Shown one piece after another: positions 31,288-38,476 of a DNA stretch of 50,196 nucleotides. A program made the position numbers and the translations under genes. The notes beneath the pieces are model-generated. The model saw nothing but the letters and a program-made list of their open reading frames with translations, had not been told where the DNA came from and ran no database searches. Numbering within the stretch: the first letter of the stretch is position 1; each line of letters begins with the position of its first letter. This stretch comes from Acidobacteriota bacterium (GTDB taxonomy: Bacteria; Acidobacteriota; Thermoanaerobaculia; Multivoradales; J023). The stretch covers positions 1 through 50,196 of the forward strand of contig JAJCXR010000030.1 in assembly GCA_029263315.1 (NCBI GenBank), given 5' to 3'.

Positions 31288-32531
31288 ACTGGGATCTCGC
31301 CGTTCATCAGACGGGGGAGGAGGAGGTCGCGGGCTTTGGCTGACTCACTCATCTGTCGTTGAATTACTGTAATCTGAGAGAAAAGCCGCGAAACAAACCC
31401 ACCAAAAAGCAGGAGAATCTCGGACGAAGGGATCAATAGAGAAATGCGAGATATAACATCTTGGTTGAGAGATGCCATTGTTGCTTTATTGCCACATTGG
31501 CCGACCATCCATCTCTTGTGAGAATCTTCGCGGAACGCGAGTGATGCAAAAATGGGGCTTAGCTTTTTGGTCTTGATTCTCATTCGAATGCAATCGGATC
31601 CCTGCAGCCATCCGTCTTCGGCGCTGGTAATCAAAGAATGTCGATCGACTGCACCCTTGCGGCCAAAGACAATGTCTCCAGGTCGGAGAATGTGCTTGCT
31701 AAGTTGCATGGCCTTTTCTTCCGTAACATATTCAACTTTCTCAGGCCGGATTGAGCCAAAACCAATATTTCGAACGTTGATGACTGGGATCCCGTCCTCG
31801 GAGTACTCTGCCGCTTTCAGTTGGGTACCAAACGGACCTGTTTGAAGGTCGACAGTGTTGTCCTCAATTAGCTCGCCAATAGGTATCTCTTCCCAACCCT
31901 CGGGCACCCCATCGACCACCGGGACGTGCTCGTGGCCAGGGAAACGGAGGTGGACGAACCACTCCTTGTAGAGCAGCCGCGCCGACTGCTCCAGCAGCTG
32001 GATGCGTCGTCGGTTGTTCTCGATCAGGTCGTCGTAGGCGGAGAGGATGTCTCGGAGGTAAAGCTGCTCTTTCATCGAGAGAAGAGGTAGGGGCCAGTTT
32101 TTTAGAACATGCGTCTCGACTTTTTTAGTGCCATGCGAAGCATCCGTAGCTCTGTCGCGAATTGCATTTCGCTGAGACTGAAGATAGTAGAAGAGAAATC
32201 CAGGGTCGATTTTGGCGGACGGCCGCAATGCCTTCAGATCTTGGTTGAATGTCACACGCCTTTCCGTCAAAGCTACCCGAAATTCTTTTGCGAGTGACAT
32301 CCCTCTAACCACTACAAGTACTGTGTTCTTGGGGACTGACCGGGTGCCGCTTCCGATTGCTTCTTCTGTCACATGGTGTTGAGTGTCGAAGATTCGGCTT
32401 TGGGTCATCTCTCCAGAACTGACCCATGGAATTTCACCGTTCCAGAATCGACCCTCGCTCTTCTTTGGAGTACCTCCAGAGAGCAGCCTGACTTCATCTT
32501 CCATGGCGACGAGCTTCCAGTCTGACCTCAT
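31284..32531 (-). CDS. hsdS: Type I restriction-modification specificity subunit S
   Basis: 415 residues with two target-recognition domains, each followed by a conserved coiled-coil region. TRD1 is about residues 1-150 (SGGTPKKSEGRFWNGEIPWV). The central conserved region is DILSAYDDLIENNRRRIQLL with EWFVHLRFPG. TRD2 is about 215-370 (LQTGPFGTQLKAAEYSEDG). The second coil ends the protein (QMSESAKARDLLLPRLMNG). TRD DNA is visibly less GC-rich than the central coil (about 31890-32080), the usual mark of TRD exchange. It sets the DNA target for both methylation and cleavage; the target sequence cannot be read from it. ATGA overlaps join it to hsdM and hsdR. Confidence 0.95.
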   Translation of the reverse strand: MRSDWKLVAMEDEVRLLSGGTPKKSEGRFWNGEIPWVSSGEMTQSRIFDTQHHVTEEAIGSGTRSVPKNTVLVVVRGMSLAKEFRVALTERRVTFNQDLKALRPSAKIDPGFLFYYLQSQRNAIRDRATDASHGTKKVETHVLKNWPLPLLSMKEQLYLRDILSAYDDLIENNRRRIQLLEQSARLLYKEWFVHLRFPGHEHVPVVDGVPEGWEEIPIGELIEDNTVDLQTGPFGTQLKAAEYSEDGIPVINVRNIGFGSIRPEKVEYVTEEKAMQLSKHILRPGDIVFGRKGAVDRHSLITSAEDGWLQGSDCIRMRIKTKKLSPIFASLAFREDSHKRWMVGQCGNKATMASLNQDVISRISLLIPSSEILLLFGGFVSRLFSQITVIQRQMSESAKARDLLLPRLMNGEIPV

Positions 32532-34534
32532 ACCCCCAACTCCAAAAAATTCTTCCGAATCACCGCCGCCAACCGAACCGCCTCCCCATTGAGATCCTCC
32601 AGCTCCACATGAATCTCCCGCAACGCCTCCTCGAAGTCGAAGTCCTCATCCACCTCCTCAGGTGCCACGCCAACGTAGCGACCCGGCGTCAAGCTCCAGT
32701 CATTGGCGGCGATCTCTTCCAGATCCACGAGCTTGACCAACCCCGCCACGCCCCGCAGCTCCGCCTCAGGGAAGCGCACGGTGAGCCAATGGGCCTGGCG
32801 CCAGAAGTAGCGCACCTGCTTGAGCTGTTCCACCGCCAGTTGGCGGGCGTCGTCGACGGCCTTGCGGGTGCGGTTGAGGTCACGGCTGGGCCACAGGTCG
32901 CTGGCCTTGGCGTCGTGCTCCGTTTCGCAGATCTCCACTAACCGCGAAACCAGCTTGTAAATCAAGTCCGCCTGCTTGATGAGGTCGCGGCTCGACTCCG
33001 CCAAGGGCGAGAGCTGCTCCACCAGCTGATGCAACCCCGCCGCCGTGTCGGCCGTTGCCTCCGACGTCGCCGTCGCCCGGTCGACGGCGGCTTCGAAGGC
33101 TTGCACGTCCTGGGCGAGCAGCCCCCGTTCCTTGTCCACCTCCGCCGCGGTCTCGGCGTGGGGCCCGCCCTTTTCCAGGGTTTCGAGGAAAGGCTGCAAT
33201 TGCTCCAACCAACCGTCGACGGCCTCGACGAAGTCTGCCAGGGGGCGATTGACCTCGCCGTCGTCGTCCTGGCGCTCGAAACAGGCGTAGCCATGTTCCA
33301 GCATCTGGTCGACGTACTTGGACACCAAACCGAGGAAGGCGTCCCGCTGGCCGCGATACAGCCAGACGACGGCCAGCAGGTTCTGCTCCTGCTCGGGGCT
33401 GAAGTCGTAAATCTTGCGGGTCACCTTGCGGTAGACGTTCCGCGCATCGAGCATCAACACCTTGCCCTGGTGCGCCTCCGGCTTGGCCCGGTTCAAAAAC
33501 CACAGCTCACAGGGCACCGTGCGGGTGTAGAAGAAGTTGGAGCGGATGGCGATCATGATGTCCACGTCGCCGGTTTCCACCAACTTCTGACGCACCTTGG
33601 CTTCGTCGCGGCCGGCGCTCGACGCCTGCGACGACATGACGAACCCGGCCCGACCCCGCTCGCTCAAGTAGCTGTAGAAATAGCTGATCCACACATAGTT
33701 GCCGTTCGAGACCTTGTCCTTCTTGTTGACGCCGGGCAGGCCGAAGGGCAAGCGCGGGTCCGTCTTCACCTTGTCGGCGTCGATCTCGTCGACATTGAAG
33801 GGCGGATTGGCCATCACGTAATCGGCCTGACCCAGCAGCTCGTGGGGGTCCTCGTAGTAGGTGATTGCCTTCTGGATATCTCCTTCGAGGCCATGCACCG
33901 CCAGGTTCATCTTGGCCAAGCGGATGGTGGTGGCGTTCTTCTCCAGGCCGCGAAAGGTTAGCCGGGCAGTGGGCACCTGGCCGTGCTCCTCGACGATGCG
34001 GGCACTCTGCACGAACATGCCGCCGGAGCCACAGGCCGGGTCGAGCACCGTGCCGCGGTCCGGATCGAGCACATGGGCGATCAACGAGACGATCGAGATC
34101 GGGGTGAAGAACTCGCCGCCGTCGTGGGCCTTCTGGTCGGCGAACTGGGTGAGGAAATATTCGTAGATGCGTCCAAAGACGTCCCCCGACACCCTCTTCA
34201 GCTCGTCGGGATTGAGGGTGCGAAGAAGCTGGCCGAGCACGTCGTTGTCGAGCTCTTGGTACTCGCCCTTGGGCAGCACGCCGCGCAAGCTGTCGTAGTC
34301 CGCCTCGATGGACTCCATCGCCTCGATGATGGCCTTGGCGCGGTCAGCCCCGCCGGGCAGCGACACCAAGTAGTCGAACTGCGCCTCAGGACGCAAAAAG
34401 ATAGCGCTCTTCTGCGAGAAGTCCTCCTTGGTGAGGGCCCGCTTCTTACCGCCCCGGCTGGGTAAGTTGGCTTCGATGTCGTCCTTCACCGCCAGGTAGC
34501 GGCTGTAGGCATGGCGCAGGAAGACCAGGCCCAT
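32528..34534 (-). CDS. hsdM: Type I DNA methyltransferase subunit M, 5' end interrupted
   Basis: 668 residues in the open part. It starts abruptly inside the conserved HsdM N-terminal helical domain (MGLVFLRHAYSRYLAVKD). The methyltransferase core has the SAM motif LDPACGSGGMFVQSARIVEE and the catalytic NPPF (YVMANPPFNVDEIDADK), followed by RAGFVMSSQASSAG and a C-terminal helical region. It N6-methylates adenine together with HsdS. The real gene begins further upstream, about TTG 34645, but an in-frame TAG at 34550-34552 separates the first 31 codons. The ATG at 34534 would give a protein lacking about 37 N-terminal residues. Whether that is active is unknown. Confidence 0.93.
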   Translation of the reverse strand: MGLVFLRHAYSRYLAVKDDIEANLPSRGGKKRALTKEDFSQKSAIFLRPEAQFDYLVSLPGGADRAKAIIEAMESIEADYDSLRGVLPKGEYQELDNDVLGQLLRTLNPDELKRVSGDVFGRIYEYFLTQFADQKAHDGGEFFTPISIVSLIAHVLDPDRGTVLDPACGSGGMFVQSARIVEEHGQVPTARLTFRGLEKNATTIRLAKMNLAVHGLEGDIQKAITYYEDPHELLGQADYVMANPPFNVDEIDADKVKTDPRLPFGLPGVNKKDKVSNGNYVWISYFYSYLSERGRAGFVMSSQASSAGRDEAKVRQKLVETGDVDIMIAIRSNFFYTRTVPCELWFLNRAKPEAHQGKVLMLDARNVYRKVTRKIYDFSPEQEQNLLAVVWLYRGQRDAFLGLVSKYVDQMLEHGYACFERQDDDGEVNRPLADFVEAVDGWLEQLQPFLETLEKGGPHAETAAEVDKERGLLAQDVQAFEAAVDRATATSEATADTAAGLHQLVEQLSPLAESSRDLIKQADLIYKLVSRLVEICETEHDAKASDLWPSRDLNRTRKAVDDARQLAVEQLKQVRYFWRQAHWLTVRFPEAELRGVAGLVKLVDLEEIAANDWSLTPGRYVGVAPEEVDEDFDFEEALREIHVELEDLNGEAVRLAAVIRKNFLELGV

Positions 34535-34645
34535 GACCGGCAGAAAGTACTACTCATTGCTGGCGTAGTTGGAATTGGCCCGCAAGGTGTCGGCGGCGCC
34601 CCAGAGGCGTCGTTCGATGGCTTCGATATGTTCGAGTTGGGCCAA
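34535..34645 (-). pseudogene. hsdM: 5' remnant of hsdM cut off by an in-frame amber codon
   Basis: Reading on from the hsdM frame upstream gives LAQLEHIEAIERRLWGAADT, then LRANSNYASNE, stop, YFLPVM. This is the usual N-terminus of this HsdM family, in which ...SNEYF... is continuous. The stop is a TAG at 34550-34552 within GAGTAGTAC (minus strand). Removing one copy of the GTA repeat restores GAGTAC (Glu-Tyr), so a 3-bp tandem duplication explains it exactly. The start would be TTG 34645 with GGAG five bases upstream. A sequencing error is the main alternative, though an in-frame 3-bp insertion is an uncommon error type. Confidence 0.8.
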
Positions 34646-34909
34646 GTGTGCTCCGTTCCCGGTGATAGATAGAAGAGTGTGTCAGCGTCGCGGCCGACGC
34701 CCCGCCCCAGAGATCCGCGCCAAGATGTCGATACCCTCCGAGGAGAGCAATAGTATCGGGCAGAGGTAAGGGGCGAAACCCCGGGATGGGTCTGGCCCCA
34801 TCCCCGGTTCTAGTCTCACTCGCCAGCGGTGGCGAGTACGCTCCGATAGGGTCGGTCCGCTCGAAGCAGGAGCCTCGACACCGATGGCGGGTCGCCGTAC
34901 CGCAGTTGA
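34646..34909. promoter_or_regulatory. Region upstream of hsdM with several hairpins
   Basis: 264 bp between hsdM and mgtE. CGATAC (34729-34734) and GTATCG (34753-34758) enclose an inner CTCC-GA-GGAG. GGGG-CGAAA-CCCC lies at 34770-34782, and a long hairpin CCGGGATGGG / CCCATCCCCGG lies at 34781-34807 with one bulge. The last two may be the end of the mgtE transcript or a dispersed palindromic element. The hsdM promoter should be here, but I cannot define it. Confidence 0.4.
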
Positions 34910-36277
34910 TCAGCCGACCAGCCGAGGCAGGGCGGCGCTGGCGAAGCTGAGGGCAAAGAAGAAACCGCACAGATCCGTGATGGTGGTCAACATGGGCCCC
35001 GACGCCAGTGCTGGGTCGATACCGAACCGCTTCAGGACGAGGGGTATCGATCCACCGATCAGCACGGCCACCAGGGTGTTGATCGCTAGCGCCGCTCCGA
35101 CGACCAGGCCAAAGTACATGTTTCCCTGCCACCAACCCGCCAGCAAACCGAGGAGAAGCCCCAGCACCGTTCCGTTGATGAGACCCACACCCATTTCCTT
35201 GAAGAAGACCCGCATGACTTCGCTAGGCTTGACGAGACCAAGAGCTAGCTCACGCATGGAGACGGCCACCGCCTGGTTCCCCGAGCAGCCGCTCATATCG
35301 GAGATGATGGGTAAGAACACCGCCAGCGCGACAACCGCGGCGAGGGTCTCTTGGTGGTAGGCGATGACGCTCGCAGCCACGACGTTCAAGATGATGTTCA
35401 CGGTGAGCCAGGCCAGGCGTCGGCTTGAGCGGCGCACCAGGGGCATGGTTCGCAGCTCTTCGCCCCCGACGATACCGAAGGCCTTCAGGTAGTCGCCGTC
35501 GGCCCGTTCCGCACGCGCTTCCTGGACGGCCGCACGGCGCACAATTCCGACCAGGCAACCCTTGCTGTCGGTCACCGGAAATGCCAGGTAGCCGTGACGG
35601 TTGCACAAGTCTTCGAGGTCTTCTAGGGGTGTCTCAGCCGACACCGAGAGTGGGTTGGCTATCATCACCTCGGCAAGCTGGGTCTGCCCGCTACTGAGCA
35701 TCAAGCTGCGGAGGGGGACTACACCCCTTAGACGCCCTTTCCGATCCTTGGTGTAGATGTATTGAATCGTATAGTCGGCATAGGTCTTGGCGTGGTGACG
35801 TAGCTCGTCGATGACTCGGTCAACCGTCGAATCGACGGGAAAAGAAAGATACTCCGTCGACATGAGTCCACCCGCGACATCGGCTGGATACTCGGCCAGA
35901 AGCCGCGCCGACGCAGCCTCCTCGGGTGCCAATTCGGCGAGGATTGCCTCGGCGTCTTGGGGCTCAAAGCTCGCCAGCAGGTCCGCCTGTCCGTCGCTTT
36001 CGAGCTCATGCAGAATCCGAGCAGCGACACCAGGGTCAAGGTCATCGAGCATCTCGGCTGCCTGAATGCCCACCATCTGCTCCACCAGGTGTGCGGCATC
36101 GGCTGGGTCGAGGATCTCGAATAGGCGGCGTTGCTGGTCGACATCGAGCCGCGAGATGGCGTGGGCCGCCTCGCCGAGGGGCATGGTGTCGAAGAAGCCA
36201 CCCAGGGTTGCGGCATCAGCCGCGCCGATCAAGTGAGGGAGCTCGTCCCAAGAGTGCTCGAGCGGGGTGGTCTGCAT
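34910..36277 (-). CDS. mgtE: Magnesium transporter MgtE
   Basis: 455 residues with the full MgtE order. The N domain is made of repeated helices (LLASFEPQDAEAILAELAPE). Two CBS domains follow (about 135-250; VPLRSLMLSSGQTQLAEVMI). Five membrane helices end the protein and hold the Mg-binding FLPIISDMSGCSGNQAVAVS and INGTVLGLLLGLLAG segments. Family members carry Mg2+ (and some Co2+) inward, gated by Mg binding to the cytosolic domains. ATG 36277 follows GAGGAAA. It is transcribed alone; the hsd operon lies downstream in the same direction after 264 bp of hairpin-rich DNA. Confidence 0.95.
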   Translation of the reverse strand: MQTTPLEHSWDELPHLIGAADAATLGGFFDTMPLGEAAHAISRLDVDQQRRLFEILDPADAAHLVEQMVGIQAAEMLDDLDPGVAARILHELESDGQADLLASFEPQDAEAILAELAPEEAASARLLAEYPADVAGGLMSTEYLSFPVDSTVDRVIDELRHHAKTYADYTIQYIYTKDRKGRLRGVVPLRSLMLSSGQTQLAEVMIANPLSVSAETPLEDLEDLCNRHGYLAFPVTDSKGCLVGIVRRAAVQEARAERADGDYLKAFGIVGGEELRTMPLVRRSSRRLAWLTVNIILNVVAASVIAYHQETLAAVVALAVFLPIISDMSGCSGNQAVAVSMRELALGLVKPSEVMRVFFKEMGVGLINGTVLGLLLGLLAGWWQGNMYFGLVVGAALAINTLVAVLIGGSIPLVLKRFGIDPALASGPMLTTITDLCGFFFALSFASAALPRLVG

Positions 36278-36390
36278 GGTTTCCTCATTTCTTCGGCCGA
36301 GGTCAAAAAATCTATGTGACTCTACCGCTAGTTTGTCCTGCAGAGGGGGATATTAGTTCTAGGCCGACATTGGGCCTTCCGCTAGTTGTC

Positions 36391-36412
36391 GAGCTCCGAA
36401 ATCGCCCGAACG
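36391..36412. terminator. Hairpin between RiPP operon end and mgtE
   Basis: CGAAATCG and CGGTTTCG pair around CCCGAA (8 bp with one G-U on the plus strand, one mismatch on the minus strand), about 30 bp after the last RiPP-operon gene. It could mark the operon's end. There is no T-tract on the minus strand, so this is weak. The remaining 36278-36443 shows nothing else. Confidence 0.3.
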
Positions 36413-36443
36413 GTTTCGTTATTCCGAGGTCTCAGACTGGGTG

Positions 36444-37292
36444 CTACAGGTCCAGGACTCTTTTGCCCGTTCGCTGCAATTCGGTGGTCAGCAACTTTTC
36501 CACCAGTTGGGGACGCACCAGGTCCAGCCGGGGCAAGATGTCGCGGATACGCCGGATGGCCTGGTGGAAAATTTCTTGGGCCATGGGTTTCACCTCGGCG
36601 TTGGGCACGGCGGCGTGCAAGGCGTTGAAGCGATTCTTTTCGCGGTCCTCGGACAGGTCTTCATAGCTGTCGAAAAGCAACATCAAGCGCCCGCACAAAC
36701 CCCCCAGCTCGGCGAGAAGCTCTCGATTCTGAGGCCGCCCGGCGATCTCCGCCGTATAGGCGAAGGCGGTGGCCAGGGACTTTTCGGTCGGCTCGGAGTA
36801 GTAGAGGAAGTCGGCGTCGGCTCGAGATTCGCGGTGCGCCTGATCCGCCACCTGATCCTCGATGGATCGAATGTCGAAGCCGCTTTTTTCGGCGAACCTC
36901 TCGGAAGCTTTGCGCGCTCGACGGGCCAAGGAACCGAATATCCTGGGAAATCGGGCGATCAGCCCGTCGCCGTCGTCCAGGTGATCGGTGACTTTGGTGG
37001 ACATCGCCAGGGTGGTCAGGGCGGCGGCATAGTTGGTGCCGGGGGCCTGGCGAGACACCACCACGGCGCGGCGAGATTTGCGCAGGGCACAGTAATGCTC
37101 GGCCGTCGGGGCCGGTGCATCGGACTGGGCGTCGATCAATGCCGAGATCAAGGCAGAATCGTAGTTGGTGAGAAAGCGAAAGGGCTGGCCCGCTTGGCCC
37201 AATGCCAAGCAGGTGCCGCATACATGACTCACCCATTCACGGCGCAGGTCTGGGTCCCAACCGGCGCTCGAGGTCTTGAGCACACCGAACAT
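36444..37292 (-). CDS. DUF5685 family protein
   Basis: 282 residues, mostly helical, with no signal peptide. The start MFGVLK...REWVSHVCGTCLALG has the Cys-x-x-Cys (25/28), TNYD and HYCALRKS (Cys near 68) arrangement I associate with DUF5685, whose members begin MFG and share a CG(L/T)C motif. The Cys and a downstream KVTDHLDDGD acidic/His stretch suggest a metal or prenyl-type helical fold, but no activity is known. ATG 37292 follows AAGGAG. It lies 161 bp after the last adaptor gene of the lanthipeptide operon, same strand, so it could be an accessory enzyme or simply adjacent. Confidence 0.75.
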   Translation of the reverse strand: MFGVLKTSSAGWDPDLRREWVSHVCGTCLALGQAGQPFRFLTNYDSALISALIDAQSDAPAPTAEHYCALRKSRRAVVVSRQAPGTNYAAALTTLAMSTKVTDHLDDGDGLIARFPRIFGSLARRARKASERFAEKSGFDIRSIEDQVADQAHRESRADADFLYYSEPTEKSLATAFAYTAEIAGRPQNRELLAELGGLCGRLMLLFDSYEDLSEDREKNRFNALHAAVPNAEVKPMAQEIFHQAIRRIRDILPRLDLVRPQLVEKLLTTELQRTGKRVLDL

Positions 37293-37453
37293 ACCTTCTC
37301 CTTTCCTGCCTACGGATTTTCAAAGCCCTGAATCGCCAGGTTCCGCCGGTCCGCCCCGTTGGTTTGACCTTACCTAGGAACGAAGCTTGCCGCTGCCGAC
37401 CGGCGTGGGTCATCTCCGGCACCTGCCGACAAGACCCTACCTCGGTTTGCCGT

Positions 37454-38476
37454 TCATCGAGGAACTGCCGTTTCAGGGGCCGTCCCAGCGGTGGACTTTC
37501 CCGAGCCGCTTGCGAATGGCGTCGAGCTGGGGACGGTTGAGCCCGCCTCAGTGAGCCCGGATCCAGGACAGGTACTACCGGGCTCGGTGACCCACACCAC
37601 TTCCCCAACGCGGAGTGACTCGCGGGCCTCAGGACTGTCAAGCCGTGCCTCGGCGAAGACTCGGCGCGACGGCGCGTCGATCTCCGGCGCTACCTGCTCC
37701 ACGGTGGCTGCGAGCCGAATCCCGCGCTCGGGGATTTCGACCTGTACGGATCTGCCGACGGTGAGGTCGTCGCGTTGTGGAGACGCGGCAAAGCGGATGC
37801 GCAAGTCACCATTGCTGATCAGGCGGAGGATCGGTGTACCGATGGCGGCGTGGGCTCCGGGGTCGAGATAGCGACCTGCGATGAGCCCGTCGAAGGGGGC
37901 CCGGATCACGGCTTGGTCGAGGATCGTCTCGAGACGTTGGATACGCGCCACCAGGCGGTCGGTGTCCGCTTCGGCCACCACCACTAAAACTTTCTCCTCT
38001 TCCAACTCGGCGGCGGCGCGGGCGATTTCCTCCTGGCTCACCAGGTTAGCCAATTGCTCCCGACGAGTGCTTTCGGCCTCAGCCAGCTCCACCGCGATCC
38101 GGCGACGGGCGACCACCGCATGTGCCGCGGCCAGGGCTGCTTTCTCTGCCAGTATGTCCTGCTCGAGTAAGCGCACCTCGAGGCGGGCCATGACGGCGCC
38201 CGAGAGCACCGTATCTCCTACCTCGACGTCGACACTTTCGACCAGCCCCGCGGTCTGGGCTACGACATCCACCGCCCGGCTCGCCACCACCACACCGAGG
38301 TCACAGTCGAGATCCGTCCGCACCGCCGGTCGCGATGCACTCGCAGGGGGGACCTCCGCCAAGCCCTCGGGAACTGGGCTCTTGCCATCTGTACGACCGA
38401 ATCCGATCAGCGCCGCCACCAGGCCGATGAGGACGCCGACACCGATCCAGGTCAACCGGGAGCGAGCCTCGGTCAT
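37454..38476 (-). CDS. HlyD/RND-type periplasmic adaptor of the RiPP exporter
   Basis: 340 residues. An N-terminal membrane anchor (LTWIGVGVLIGLVAALIGFG) is followed by a lipoyl half (VDVEVGDTVLSGAVMARLEV), a long Ala/Glu-rich helical hairpin (about 110-190), the second lipoyl half (VIRAPFDGLIAGRYLDPGAH) and a beta-barrel. The C-terminal 35 residues are Ser/Thr/Gly-rich and unlike the family. Its ATG overlaps the exporter's TGA (ATGA), so it should act with that ABC transporter as the periplasmic bridge. It is the second adaptor in the operon, after the GAF-HlyD protein. Confidence 0.88.
   Translation of the reverse strand: MTEARSRLTWIGVGVLIGLVAALIGFGRTDGKSPVPEGLAEVPPASASRPAVRTDLDCDLGVVVASRAVDVVAQTAGLVESVDVEVGDTVLSGAVMARLEVRLLEQDILAEKAALAAAHAVVARRRIAVELAEAESTRREQLANLVSQEEIARAAAELEEEKVLVVVAEADTDRLVARIQRLETILDQAVIRAPFDGLIAGRYLDPGAHAAIGTPILRLISNGDLRIRFAASPQRDDLTVGRSVQVEIPERGIRLAATVEQVAPEIDAPSRRVFAEARLDSPEARESLRVGEVVWVTEPGSTCPGSGLTEAGSTVPSSTPFASGSGKSTAGTAPETAVPR

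Noticed and set aside
34554..35135. 193-codon minus-strand frame between hsdM and mgtE
   Set aside because: It runs out of frame over the hsdM 5' remnant and has no recognisable protein character.
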